Of a stretch of 64,000 bases of DNA, positions 17,038-25,630 are shown piece by piece. Origin of the DNA: Ectopseudomonas toyotomiensis (GTDB lineage Bacteria; Pseudomonadota; Gammaproteobacteria; Pseudomonadales; Pseudomonadaceae); contig NZ_FOXK01000006.1 of assembly GCF_900115695.1 (NCBI RefSeq), positions 62,001 through 126,000 on the forward strand, given 5' to 3'. The notes below the pieces were generated by a model. That model did not search any database. It saw nothing but the letters and a program-made list of their open reading frames with translations, and was not told the origin of the DNA. A program made the position numbers and the translations under genes. Numbering within the stretch: position 1 is the first letter of the stretch; the number at the start of each line of letters is the position of its first letter.

Positions 17038-17110
17038 AAAATCAAGAAAAATAGACGGTTTCCACCCGGCCGCTGCGCTGGGTGGAGCCTCCGCGATTTT
17101 TCCTGATTTT
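17038..17110 (+). promoter_or_regulatory. Long two-tier stem-loop upstream of ardA
   Basis: Outer arms AAAATCAAGAAAAAT (17038-17052) and ATTTTTCCTGATTTT (17096-17110) pair at 14 of 15 positions; inner arms TCCACCC (17061-17067) and GGGTGGA (17080-17086) also pair. The structure ends 85 bases before the ardA ATG. It could be a terminator for upstream genes (run of T after the arm), or a folded single-strand promoter serving ardA during DNA entry. Confidence 0.55.
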
Positions 17111-17194
17111 TTCACGACCGCCTTAGTCGCCCTAGTCGGCAGGGGTTCATGCGCAGCGCAAGCGCAGAACCCTGAAGACGAAGGAGCGAAAGCC

Positions 17195-17707
17195 ATGAGC
17201 GAAGAAATCAGGATCTACGTTGCTGACCTGGCCGCCTACAACGCCGGTCATCTGAATGGCGTCTGGATCGATGCCACCTTGGAGCTTGACGATATCCAAG
17301 CGCAGGTCGACGCCATGCTGGCGGCCTCGCCGGTCGAGGGCGCGGAGGAGTATGCCATCCACGACTTCGAGGGCTTCGACGGCTACCGACTTGGCGAGTA
17401 TGAGGGCCTCGAGAACGCCCATGAGATTGCGTGTTTCATCGAGGAATACCCCGAGTTCGGCGGCGCCCTGCTCGCTCACTTCAATGACCTGGAGCAGGCG
17501 CGCAAGGCGGCCGAGGAGGATTACTGCGGCTGCTACAGCTCGCTGGCCGACTACGCCCAGGAGCTGACCGAGGAAACCACCAGCATTCCGCCGCACCTGG
17601 CCATGTACATCGATTACCACGCCATGGCCCGCGATATGGAATACAGCGGCGACCTGTTCACTTTGGAGACCGGCCTCGAGCAGGTGCATGTTTTCTGGAA
17701 TCGCTAA
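17195..17707 (+). CDS. ardA: ArdA antirestriction protein
   Basis: 170 residues, strongly acidic, from an ATG with AAGGAGCG before it. The order of segments (Ile-Tyr-Val-Ala-Asp-Leu-Ala-Ala-Tyr-Asn-x-Gly, Trp-Ile-Asp-Ala, His-Asp-Phe-Glu-Gly-Phe) is diagnostic of ArdA, a DNA mimic that inhibits type I restriction enzymes. Such genes protect incoming conjugative DNA. It marks the start of the recognisable ICE/plasmid backbone here and is followed by a strong terminator. Confidence 0.95.
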   Translation: MSEEIRIYVADLAAYNAGHLNGVWIDATLELDDIQAQVDAMLAASPVEGAEEYAIHDFEGFDGYRLGEYEGLENAHEIACFIEEYPEFGGALLAHFNDLEQARKAAEEDYCGCYSSLADYAQELTEETTSIPPHLAMYIDYHAMARDMEYSGDLFTLETGLEQVHVFWNR

Positions 17708-17715
17708 ACCAGCGG

Positions 17716-17748
17716 AAGGCACCGGGGCGACCCGGTGCCTTGTTTTTT
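17716..17748 (+). terminator. Rho-independent terminator after ardA
   Basis: Stem AAGGCACCGGG/CCCGGTGCCTT (11 perfect pairs), loop GCGA, followed by GTTTTTT. It starts nine bases after the ardA stop. Confidence 0.9.
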
Positions 17749-17885
17749 GCGCCCCTGTCCTGCCAGCCACCCGCGCGCCCCACCCGGAAGGCTGATGCAC
17801 GGGGGCGCGCCCCCGGCGATCAGCCTGGAACAACCACGTTGTGCCGCCAGCTGATTGAGACCGTTACGGTCTTACGGTTTTACCC

Positions 17886-18012
17886 AAATCCGTCGATCCG
17901 TATCCACGGATTTACGGATTGGTGGGGAAGCGGATTTACGCTTTCACGGATTTACGGAAATCCGCCGATGCGGTTTTCCGGTTTTGTGGAAAGCCGTAGG
18001 CCCGTAAATCTG
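17886..18012. repeat. Cluster of CGGATTTACG repeats
   Basis: The 505-base gap between ardA and the HTH gene has no convincing gene. It holds CACGGATTTACGGA twice (17905-17918, 17945-17958), a central CGGATTTACG (17931-17940), an inverted variant CCCGTAAATCTG (18001-18012) and partial copies such as AAATCCG at 17886. The first two are 40 bp apart. Likely roles are a protein-binding array (replication, partition centromere or excision control). Confidence 0.65.
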
Positions 18013-18212
18013 TAGGCTTCGCGCGTGGAGCTTGGCGAGCTTGGGCACTGTGGCCAGTGAAGCGCGTAAATGGGCGTACACGGTCAGCGTCCAGACCTTC
18101 CCGGTATCAATCCTCGCCCCTCCTGCCTGCGCATTCGCCCAGACCCAACCGGGCATGATCGAGCGCGATGGCTGCCGCACGGTGCACCTCCCACGTCAAC
18201 GGAGGACACACC

Positions 18213-18584
18213 ATGTCGCACTCAACCAATCTTTCCCATCACCCGCGTCGCATCGATCTCGGTGCCCCGCTGCACCGCAAGGCCGGGCCGACGACGCATG
18301 CCATGCGACCCGTGGAGGGAGCTATTGATGCGCAAGCGCCACAGGCCAGCCCTGCCCCTCGCTACCTCACCAACAACGAAGCCGCGGCCTTCCTGCGGCT
18401 TTCGCCGCGCACGCTGGAGAAGCAGCGAGTGATCGGCGGCGGGCCGCGCTTTCACAAGTTCGGCCGGCGGGTGATGTATGCGCTCACTGATCTCGAAGCC
18501 TGGGCCAGTGAGCGCAGCTTCGAGACCACCTTCGATCCCGAGTACATCGACCGCCACCCGGGAGCGCAGCGTGATGATCAGTGA
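18213..18584 (+). CDS. Helix-turn-helix (AlpA/MerR-like) DNA-binding protein
   Basis: 123 residues from an ATG with GGAGG eight bases upstream. Residues ~1-50 are low-complexity; ~52-110 form a winged HTH of the excisionase/AlpA type (Tyr-Leu-Thr-Asn-Asn-Glu-Ala-Ala-Ala-Phe-Leu, then Arg-Thr-Leu-Glu-Lys-Gln-Arg). It lies directly before repA with a four-base overlap, as in Tn4371-like elements. It may regulate repA or excision, and the repeat array just upstream is a possible target. Confidence 0.82.
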   Translation: MSHSTNLSHHPRRIDLGAPLHRKAGPTTHAMRPVEGAIDAQAPQASPAPRYLTNNEAAAFLRLSPRTLEKQRVIGGGPRFHKFGRRVMYALTDLEAWASERSFETTFDPEYIDRHPGAQRDDQ

Positions 18585-19423
18585 AACCTTCGCCTATGAA
18601 CTGTCGGCATCTCGATTTGACTTCGCAGAGCGAGCAACTAGATCTGTTCCGTGCCCTGCCGGGCGACATGGCGCCGCGCGACGCCCAGGACCTGATGGCG
18701 CATCCGTTCTTCTCACTGGCCAAGTCGCGACGCACCGTGCCGATCGACTTTCGCTCGGGCGAGGTGACGGTGCGTGTGGAAGGCACGTTGGAGCATGGCA
18801 TCGCCACGATCTGGGATGCCGATATCCTGATCTGGGCGGCCAGCCAGCTTGTCGAGGCGCGCGATGCCGGCATCCCCACTTCGCGACTGATGCGTGCGAC
18901 GCCCTACCAGATCCTGCGCTTCATCGGCCGCGGCACCTCGCTGCGCGACTACCAGCGCCTGAAAGCGGCGCTAGATCGGCTGCAGTCGACCAGCGTGGCC
19001 ACCTCGATTCGCGAGACCACGGGCCGGCGCCTGCATCGTTTCTCCTGGATCAACGAGTGGAAGGAGCTGGCCGCGGCGGATGGCCGGCCACTGGGTATCG
19101 AGCTGATCCTGCCGGACTGGTTCTACAGCGGGGTTCTGGATCAGGCCCTGGTGCTGACCATCGACCCGGCCTACTTTCGCCTCACTGGCGGCATCGAGCG
19201 CTGGCTGTACCGTCTGGTGCGAAAGCACGGCGGCAAGCAGGAGGACGGCTGGCAGTTCGACTTTCGCCACCTGTACCGCAAATCCGGCAGCTCTGCGCGC
19301 TATTCGGACTTTGCTTTGGATCTGCGTGCTCTGGTCGCCCGGCAGCCACTTCCGGGGTATCGCCTGGAGATCGTTCATCTTCGTCCATCGACAGAGTTGC
19401 TAGCCTTCCGGCCGGTGCCGTAG
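18581..19423 (+). CDS. repA: RepA replication initiator
   Basis: 280 residues from a GTG that overlaps the preceding stop; an ATG five codons in is an alternative. Sequence is typical of the RPA (replication initiator protein A) family found in Tn4371-type ICEs and related plasmids, with the winged-helix region around 80-150 (Leu-Arg-Phe-Ile-Gly-Arg-Gly-Thr-Ser-Leu-Arg-Asp-Tyr). Three iterons follow at 19463-19526, making replication of the circular form plausible. ParA and ParG-like genes come next. Confidence 0.88.
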   Translation: MKPSPMNCRHLDLTSQSEQLDLFRALPGDMAPRDAQDLMAHPFFSLAKSRRTVPIDFRSGEVTVRVEGTLEHGIATIWDADILIWAASQLVEARDAGIPTSRLMRATPYQILRFIGRGTSLRDYQRLKAALDRLQSTSVATSIRETTGRRLHRFSWINEWKELAAADGRPLGIELILPDWFYSGVLDQALVLTIDPAYFRLTGGIERWLYRLVRKHGGKQEDGWQFDFRHLYRKSGSSARYSDFALDLRALVARQPLPGYRLEIVHLRPSTELLAFRPVP

Positions 19424-19462
19424 ACGGCACGGGGATAACTTGCGGAAAAGCTGTGAATGCAG

Positions 19463-19526
19463 TCGTGCTATCAGGCGCAACCGGGCTCGTGCTATCAGGC
19501 GCATCCCCATCGTGCTATCAGGCGCA
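19463..19526. repeat. Three 17-bp iterons, candidate oriV
   Basis: TCGTGCTATCAGGCGCA occurs perfectly at 19463-19479, 19487-19503 and 19510-19526, at 24- and 23-bp intervals (about two helical turns). An AT-rich run of TTAAC/TAACTTA units follows at ~19569-19600. Placed just after repA, this has the layout of an iteron replication origin. Iterons also often autoregulate rep genes. Confidence 0.8.
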
Positions 19527-19667
19527 CGAACTCCGCTGCAGGCTACGACTGGCGGGCCTTTCAGCTCCTCTTAACTTAACTAACTTAAAAGCTCTAACTT
19601 GTTATTGGGACAGCGCCGCTGTGTGGACAGGTGCTGAACGGGGCAGTTTGGTCGGGGAGGTCCGGCC

Positions 19668-20306
19668 ATGATCGTCGCTCTGCTCAACCAGAAAGGCGGG
19701 GTGGGCAAGACCACCCTGGCCACCCATATCGCCGGCGAACTGGCCCTGCGCGGACAGAACGTCATCCTGCTCGATGCCGACCCGCAGGGCTCGGCGCTGG
19801 ACTGGACACAACGGCGCAGCCAGCAAGGTTTACCGAGATTGTTCAGTGCTGTCGGCCTGGCGCGCGAGACGCTGCATCAGGAAGCCCCGGAGCTCGCCCG
19901 TCGTGCCGATCACGTGATCATCGACGGGCCACCGCGCATCGCCGCCCTCGCCCGCTCGGCGTTGCTGGCGGCCGATCGCGTGTTGATCCCGGTGCAGCCC
20001 AGCCCCTACGACCTGTGGGCCAGCGCGGAGATGGTCAACCTGATCCGCGAGGCGCAGGTCTTCAGGCCCACGCTGCGCGCGGCGTTTGCCATCAACCGCC
20101 GCGTCAGCACCACGGTGATCGGCCGCGAAGCGCGCGGCGCCTTGGCCGACCAACCGCTACCAGCACTGCAAGCCGAAGTGCGCCAACGCATCGTCTTCGC
20201 CGAGAGCGTGGCAGCCGGTCGCCTGGCACGCGAACTGGCACCGGATAGCGCTGCTGCACGCGAGGTCAGCAGCCTAGTCGACGAGTTGCTGAGGTGGTCG
20301 CCATGA
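19668..20306 (+). CDS. parA: ParA-type partition ATPase
   Basis: 212 residues with the deviant Walker A Lys-Gly-Gly-Val-Gly-Lys-Thr at 10-16 and an Asp-Ala-Asp-Pro-Gln-Gly A' motif near 39. It lacks an N-terminal HTH, so it is the short type Ib class that partners with ribbon-helix-helix centromere proteins. It overlaps the next gene (ATGA), which encodes just such a protein. Confidence 0.92.
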   Translation: MIVALLNQKGGVGKTTLATHIAGELALRGQNVILLDADPQGSALDWTQRRSQQGLPRLFSAVGLARETLHQEAPELARRADHVIIDGPPRIAALARSALLAADRVLIPVQPSPYDLWASAEMVNLIREAQVFRPTLRAAFAINRRVSTTVIGREARGALADQPLPALQAEVRQRIVFAESVAAGRLARELAPDSAAAREVSSLVDELLRWSP

Positions 20307-20545
20307 GAAGCAAGCGCATCGGTATCGGTGCACGTCCACTGGCCGATCCGCAGGCCGAAGCCTGGATACGCCAAGGCGCTGGAATCGACAACGGCAAGGT
20401 CGAGCGCTATAGCGCCCGCCTGACATTGGACGTCACGCCAGCACTACGTACGCGGATCAAGCTGGCGGCCTTCGACCGCGGCGTGACCATGGCGGAGATG
20501 CTGCGCGAAGTGCTGGAGCGGCAGTTTCCGGAGGCTACGACATGA
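20303..20545 (+). CDS. ParG-like ribbon-helix-helix partition protein
   Basis: 80 residues. After a basic, flexible N-terminus, residues ~35-78 form a ribbon-helix-helix (Arg-Leu-Thr-Leu-Asp-Val, then two amphipathic helices ending Arg-Glu-Val-Leu-Glu-Arg). Coupled to parA by ATGA and to traF likewise. Predicted centromere binder and ParA stimulator. Confidence 0.75.
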   Translation: MRSKRIGIGARPLADPQAEAWIRQGAGIDNGKVERYSARLTLDVTPALRTRIKLAAFDRGVTMAEMLREVLERQFPEATT

Positions 20546-21069
20546 CGCTGGGTGCTCTCGGCGTACGGTGGCCACTGGCGCTGTTCGCCTGCAGCTTGTT
20601 TGCCCTGGGTTGGGCAGCAATTGCGACGTCGCCACCACGACTGGTCTACAACGCATCCGACAGCGTGCCTGTCGGCTGGTACCGCATTTCGCCGGCCAAC
20701 TCGTTGGCGCCGGGAGATCTGGTGTTGGTAGATCTGCCATCGGAGATGAGGTCACTGTCGGCGCAGCGCGGCTATCTGCCGGCGAACGTGCCGCTGTTGA
20801 AGACCGTGGCGGCGATGGCACCGCAGCGGGTATGTGCTCTGGGCAGTCAGGTGCGTATCGATGGCGTCGTGGTTGCCAGGCGCATGAGGTGGGATCGACA
20901 GGGGCGCGCGCTGCCAAGCTGGCAGGCCTGTCGGCGCCTGGTTGGCGATGAGCTGTTTCTGCTCAGCAGCAGCAACCCGGCGTCGTTCGACAGCCGCTAC
21001 TTCGGCCCGGTGTCTGCCGACGCGATGATTGGTCGGGCGCAGCCCTTGTCGCTGGAGTCGCGTCGATGA
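20542..21069 (+). CDS. traF: TraF-type conjugal S26 signal peptidase
   Basis: 175 residues with one N-terminal membrane helix (~10-28). Ser in Asn-Ala-Ser-Asp-Ser-Val-Pro-Val-Gly-Trp-Tyr and Lys in Pro-Leu-Leu-Lys-Thr-Val form the Ser/Lys dyad; Phe-Asp-Ser-Arg-Tyr-Phe-Gly-Pro closes the S26 fold. TraF matures and cyclises the TrbC pilin, encoded at 58668-59009. Confidence 0.92.
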   Translation: MTLGALGVRWPLALFACSLFALGWAAIATSPPRLVYNASDSVPVGWYRISPANSLAPGDLVLVDLPSEMRSLSAQRGYLPANVPLLKTVAAMAPQRVCALGSQVRIDGVVVARRMRWDRQGRALPSWQACRRLVGDELFLLSSSNPASFDSRYFGPVSADAMIGRAQPLSLESRR

Positions 21070-21418
21070 ACAGACCCTCTCCGTGTCGATCCACCTGCCG
21101 ACTGCATGCGCTCGGTGTGCGCACTCGCGCGCCGCCAGGCTGCAGATACCTCTGCCCTCGCCTGCCGGCCAGGAGCTTTGGAAGTCGTCGTCCCGCCTCT
21201 CCTGATTACCCAACTCAGCAGCGCAAAGGCACGAAAAAAGCGGAGGGCAAGATAAAAGGGGGCGGCACTTCGTTGGCCCGAAGAGCAGTCTGCACGGGGG
21301 TTGGTGGCAACACAGAGCCTACGTCGCTAGGTGCCGAAATCGTGTTCGCCCCACAGCGACACTGGCTTAGAAGCGTGCCTGACACGCCGTACTGCGATCA
21401 GCTTGGAGGAGTCTAAAC
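21070..21418. other. Gap between traF and relaxase, possible oriT
   Basis: 349 bases without a convincing gene; a 116-codon reading frame spans it, but its residue make-up is not protein-like. It holds a purine-rich part around 21227-21260 and short inverted repeats such as CCTA-N6-TAGG near 21320. The position immediately upstream of a MOBP relaxase is where oriT often lies. No ATCCTG-type nic core was found by eye. Confidence 0.35.
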
Positions 21419-23368
21419 ATGACCAAGGGAAGCCGTCCGGACGACGAATTACGCTTTCGCCCGCAGCCAGGCAAGCCGCAGCAACGCGGCCAACCCTTCG
21501 TCAACCAGGTGCTGCGCCAGGCCAACAAGGCCGGTACCGGCAAGCCGCGCAAGGCAGGCCACCAGCCCGGTGCCCGCCTCGGCCGCGGGCATGTCGCCGC
21601 CCGTTTCAGCGCGCAGCAACTGCCGTCCAACGCCCGTCGCGTCACCATCAAGACGCGCCTGGTGAACCTGTGCCAGGCCGGCAAGCGCTCGACGCTCAGC
21701 CACCTGCGCTACATCGAGCGCGACGGCGTCAGTCGTGAGGGCGATCCGGGCCAGGCCTACGGGCCGCTGACCGACCAGGCCGACATTAATGCGTTCGAGG
21801 AGCGCGGCCGGGACGACCGCCACCAGTTTCGCTTAATCGTCTCGCCCGAGGATGCCGAGCTGCTCGATGACCTACGCACCTACACCCGCCACCTGATGAG
21901 CCGGGTGGAGGCCGACCTCGGCACCCGCCTCGACTGGGTGGCGGTCGACCATTGGAATACCGACAACCCGCACACCCATATCGTCCTGCGTGGCAAGGAC
22001 GACACCGGCAAGGACCTGGTGATCGCCCGCGACTACATCGCCGAGGGCATGCGCAACCGCGCCTCGGAGCTGGCCACCGAATGGCTCGGTCCGCGTACCG
22101 AACTGGAGATCCAACAGAGCCTGCAGCGAGAGGTGCAGCAGGAGCGTTTCACCAGCCTGGATCGCACCCTGCTGCGCGAACACCAGACCGGCGTGCTCAG
22201 CCTGAAATCGCTCGCCAACCATCCGCGCCGGCAGTTGCTGATCGGCCGCCTGCAGCAATTGCAGAAGCTTGAACTCGCACATGAAGTTCGGCCAGGACAA
22301 TGGATCCTGCGTGACGACGCCGAGGCCACTCTGCGTACCATGGGCGAGCGCGGCGATATCGTGCGTACGATGCAGCGGGCCATGGGTAGCCTGCAGCGCG
22401 AGCTGGCGGTCTTCGAGCCGGGCAAGGATGGTTCTGTTGTGGTCGGTCGGATCATGGCCAAGGGCCTGGCCGACGAGCTAAACGACCGTGGCTATCTGGT
22501 GGTCGATGGACTCGACGGCAAGGCCCACTACCTGAGACTGCATGCCCGCGCTGAGCTGGCCGACTACCCCATTGGCGGCCTGGTGGAAACACGCAGTCCG
22601 AGCGAACCACGTGCGGTGGATCGGTCGATTGCTTCGCTGGCTGCGGGCGGCCTTTATCGCACCGATCACCACCTGGCCCTGGCACGCTCGCAGTCGAGCG
22701 ACGGGCATGACACCGAGGCATTGGTCGAGCGCCATGTACGGCGTCTGGAAGCCCTGCGCCGGGCCGGTATCGTCGAGCGGTTGGCCGAGGGTGTCTGGCG
22801 GGTGCCGGCCGACCTGCCCGAGCAAGGCCGGCAGCATGATGCTCGCCGCCTGGGCGATGTCGCCGTCCAGCTGCGCACGCCGCTGCCCCTCGAGCAGCAG
22901 GTGCGCGCCGTCGGTGCGACCTGGCTGGACCAACAGCTGATCGGCGGCAGCCGAGAGCTGGTCGACACGGGCTTCGGCAAGGAGGTGCGCGAAGCGTTGC
23001 GGCAGCGCGCCGACTTCCTGGTGGTACAGGGACTGGCCCAACGCCAGGGCCAACGCGTGGTGCTCGCACGCAACCTGCTGGCCACCTTGCGCGGAAGGGA
23101 GCTGACCGCGGTAGCGCGCGAGATCTCGGCGCAGACGGGCCTGCAGTACCGCCCGGCAGTCGATGGCCAGCGCGTCAATGGGATCTACCGACGTAGCGTG
23201 CAGTTGACCAGCGGCCGTTTTGCCCTGCTCGACGATGGCATCGGCTTCAGCCTGGTGCCGTGGAAGCCGGTGATCGAGCAGAGGCTCGGGCAGAGCGTGT
23301 CGGCGCTAATCCAGGGCAACAGCGTCTCCTGGCAACTGGGTCGCCAGCGCGGGCCGTCGATTGGTTGA
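21419..23368 (+). CDS. Conjugative relaxase (VirD2-like, DUF3363 C-terminus)
   Basis: 649 residues. Residues ~70-230 are a MOBP/VirD2-like relaxase domain with the metal-binding His triad in Trp-Asn-Thr-Asp-Asn-Pro-His-Thr-His at ~179-187. The C-terminal ~350 residues match the DUF3363 extension typical of Tn4371-family relaxases. It nicks oriT and leads the strand to TraG. GGAGG precedes the ATG. It is the last backbone gene before the cargo. Confidence 0.92.
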   Translation: MTKGSRPDDELRFRPQPGKPQQRGQPFVNQVLRQANKAGTGKPRKAGHQPGARLGRGHVAARFSAQQLPSNARRVTIKTRLVNLCQAGKRSTLSHLRYIERDGVSREGDPGQAYGPLTDQADINAFEERGRDDRHQFRLIVSPEDAELLDDLRTYTRHLMSRVEADLGTRLDWVAVDHWNTDNPHTHIVLRGKDDTGKDLVIARDYIAEGMRNRASELATEWLGPRTELEIQQSLQREVQQERFTSLDRTLLREHQTGVLSLKSLANHPRRQLLIGRLQQLQKLELAHEVRPGQWILRDDAEATLRTMGERGDIVRTMQRAMGSLQRELAVFEPGKDGSVVVGRIMAKGLADELNDRGYLVVDGLDGKAHYLRLHARAELADYPIGGLVETRSPSEPRAVDRSIASLAAGGLYRTDHHLALARSQSSDGHDTEALVERHVRRLEALRRAGIVERLAEGVWRVPADLPEQGRQHDARRLGDVAVQLRTPLPLEQQVRAVGATWLDQQLIGGSRELVDTGFGKEVREALRQRADFLVVQGLAQRQGQRVVLARNLLATLRGRELTAVAREISAQTGLQYRPAVDGQRVNGIYRRSVQLTSGRFALLDDGIGFSLVPWKPVIEQRLGQSVSALIQGNSVSWQLGRQRGPSIG

Positions 23369-23385
23369 GCAACAGGCAGCGGGGC

Positions 23386-24240
23386 CTACACCAGCGACGG
23401 CTCCTGCTGCAGCCACTGCTCGAAGGATTGGCTGTGCGGCTTACCCTCCTTGGCCGCATAGTAGACCAGGCGCAGGTGGCGGTCCTCGTCGATGGTCAGC
23501 GTGGTGTGTTCGAACACCACCTGGCCAACTGCTTCGATGTACAGGTGACGGATCCCCTGGCACGGGCCGTGGATGTCCTGCTGTCGCCACCATTCTCTGA
23601 AGTCCGGCGAGGCCTTCTCCAGATCCTTCACCAGCGCGGCGATATCCGGATCCTGGGTCGCCCGCACGAAGTCACGGCGGAAACTGGAGAGGATCTGCAG
23701 CGCCTGCTCATCCCAAGGGTTGAAGAGCTCGCGCATGGCCGGGCTGGTGAACAGCATCCACAACAGGTTGCGGCGGTCCGCCGGCAGCGCGGAGAAACCG
23801 AACACCCGATCTGCAGCGGCGTTCCAGGCCAGCACATCCCAACGCAGGTTAAGCACGTAGGCCGGACGTGACGTCAGATCCCCCATGAGGCGATGAATCA
23901 GCGCCGGCACCGTGCACCAGGTCTTCCCTGGCTCTGGCGGGAGGCGCTGGTGAGCGAGCAGGAACAGGTGACGACGCTCGGTGGCATCCAGCTTGAGCGT
24001 GCGCGAAAGGTTGTCGAGGAAGGTCGCGGAAACGCTGATATCCCGGCCCTGCTCAAGCCAGGTGTACCAGGACAAACCCACCCCGGCCAGGGCCGCGACC
24101 TCCTCGCGACGCAGCCCCGGCGTGCGCCGTCGACTGCCGGCGGGCAGACCCACCTCCTCCGGCGAAATTCGTTCGCGGCGACTACGCAGGAATTCGGCCA
24201 GCTCTACCCGAGTGCGTTCGGCTGTGCGAGGCGCGCTCAT
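23386..24240 (-). CDS. XRE-type regulator with MmyB-like ligand-binding domain
   Basis: 284 residues from Met-Ser-Ala-Pro-Arg. HTH at ~10-80 (Arg-Arg-Thr-Pro-Gly-Leu-Arg-Arg-Glu-Glu-Val-Ala) and a PAS-like MmyB domain at ~105-270, which in relatives binds fatty acid-like ligands. It is divergent from the ALA-synthase gene across 156 bases, so it is probably the pathway regulator. It abuts the relaxase gene tail to tail, 17 bases away, which marks the left edge of the biosynthetic insert. Confidence 0.88.
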   Translation of the reverse strand: MSAPRTAERTRVELAEFLRSRRERISPEEVGLPAGSRRRTPGLRREEVAALAGVGLSWYTWLEQGRDISVSATFLDNLSRTLKLDATERRHLFLLAHQRLPPEPGKTWCTVPALIHRLMGDLTSRPAYVLNLRWDVLAWNAAADRVFGFSALPADRRNLLWMLFTSPAMRELFNPWDEQALQILSSFRRDFVRATQDPDIAALVKDLEKASPDFREWWRQQDIHGPCQGIRHLYIEAVGQVVFEHTTLTIDEDRHLRLVYYAAKEGKPHSQSFEQWLQQEPSLV

Positions 24241-24396
24241 CCGGTTACCTCCAGTACTAGGATAAACAGTCAAATTGTAACCCCTATAAATCCCGAGAAG
24301 AATAGCCCGACCTGGCCGCAATTACCCGTGCCAGGGCTCTCGCTTGATGAGGAACCACACAGAGACGTGTCATCAACTCGCTAAGGAGATAAACGG

Positions 24397-25629
24397 ATGT
24401 ACCAAGCACTTCTTCGGGAACAACTGGAGACATTGAAGTCCTCCAACCAGTACCGCACCTTCACCACCCTCAGCCGCATCTGCGGCCAGTACCCGCTGGC
24501 CAAACTGGATGGCCGTGAGCAAGAACCGGTGGTGGTCTGGTGCAGCAATGACTACCTCGGGATGTCGCAACATCCTGCAGTGCGCGAACAGATGCACGAT
24601 GCGTTGGAGACCTACGGAGCGGGCTCCGGCGGATCGCGCAATATCGGCGGCTCGCACGAGGTGTATTCCAGTCTGGAAGCTAGCCTGGCCGACTGGCACG
24701 GCAAGGAGGCGGCGCTGGTTTTCCCCACCGGCTTTGGCTCCAATGATGCCACCCTCCAGTGCCTGCTGCGGCGCATCCCCGACTGCGTGGTGATCAGCGA
24801 TGAGCTGAACCACGCCTCCATCGTCAACGGCATTCGCTCCACGCCCAACGAGCGCAAGATCTTCCGCCACAACGATGTTGCGCACCTCGAGCAGATCCTC
24901 GCCAGCTACCCGCTGGGTCAGCCGAAGATCGTGGTGTTCGAGTCGATCTACTCGATGGACGGGGATATTGCCCCAATCGCTGAAATCGTTGCGATCGCCA
25001 AGCGCTACAACGCCCTCACCTACCTCGACGAGGTGCATGCGGTGGGCATGTACGGCCCACGTGGCGCCGGTATCGCCGCCGAGCTGGGTGTAGCTGATCA
25101 GGTGGACATCATCCAGGGCACCATGGCCAAGGCCATCGGTGTAATCGGCGGCTATATCGCCTCGACCCAGGTGATCGTCGATGCGGTGCGCTCCTTCGCC
25201 ACAGGTTTCATCTTCACCACCTCACTGCCGCCGGCAATCACCGCAGGCTGCCTGGCCAGCGTCGAGCACCTCAAGGCCAGCAGTACCGAGCGCGATCGCC
25301 TGCATGCCCAGACCGCCAAGCTGCGCGAGCGGCTCAAGCACCATGACGTGCCGGTGATGCCCTGCTCGCAGACCCACGTGCTACCGGTGCGGGTAGGTGA
25401 AGCCAAGCGCTGCAAGGCAGCGGCCGAACGCCTGCTGCATAACTATGGTGTGTACCTGCAGCCGATCAACTATCCATCCGTGCCGGTAGGGACGGAGCGC
25501 TTCCGCGTCAACGCCACGCCGAACCACAGCGACGCGCAGATCGAGCACCTGGCGGTGTCGCTGAGGGAGACCTTCGACCACTTCAGCATCCCGCTGGCGT
25601 CCGAGGTGTTTGCTGCGGAGGTGGCCTGA
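24397..25629 (+). CDS. ALA-synthase-type PLP enzyme, predicted serine-using (AlmA-like)
   Basis: 410 residues aligning end to end with 5-aminolevulinate synthases: Tyr-Arg-Thr-Phe at 19-22, Gly-Ala-Gly-Ser-Gly-Gly near 74, Asp-Glu-Val-His at 211-214 and PLP Lys245 in Gly-Thr-Met-Ala-Lys-Ala. The residue equal to Thr83 of Rhodobacter capsulatus ALAS is Ser80 (Gly-Gly-Ser-Arg-Asn); T83S there is known to relax glycine specificity toward serine. Pseudomonads make heme precursor by the glutamyl-tRNA route and do not need ALAS, so a secondary role is likely. It heads an operon like the alaremycin set, where AlmA joins serine and succinyl-CoA. Confidence 0.88.
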   Translation: MYQALLREQLETLKSSNQYRTFTTLSRICGQYPLAKLDGREQEPVVVWCSNDYLGMSQHPAVREQMHDALETYGAGSGGSRNIGGSHEVYSSLEASLADWHGKEAALVFPTGFGSNDATLQCLLRRIPDCVVISDELNHASIVNGIRSTPNERKIFRHNDVAHLEQILASYPLGQPKIVVFESIYSMDGDIAPIAEIVAIAKRYNALTYLDEVHAVGMYGPRGAGIAAELGVADQVDIIQGTMAKAIGVIGGYIASTQVIVDAVRSFATGFIFTTSLPPAITAGCLASVEHLKASSTERDRLHAQTAKLRERLKHHDVPVMPCSQTHVLPVRVGEAKRCKAAAERLLHNYGVYLQPINYPSVPVGTERFRVNATPNHSDAQIEHLAVSLRETFDHFSIPLASEVFAAEVA

Positions 25630-25630
25630 G

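Noticed and set aside
17886..19526. CRISPR array
   Set aside because: The repeats are short, in mixed orientation or close-spaced iterons, with no uniform spacers and no cas genes.
21066..21416. A 116-codon frame between traF and the relaxase
   Set aside because: Start overlaps traF, but the residues are Arg/Pro/Cys-rich without a fold; more likely the gap is regulatory.
24397..25629. Ordinary heme-pathway ALA synthase
   Set aside because: The organism type uses glutamyl-tRNA; the Thr83 position is Ser and the operon is biosynthetic rather than heme-related.
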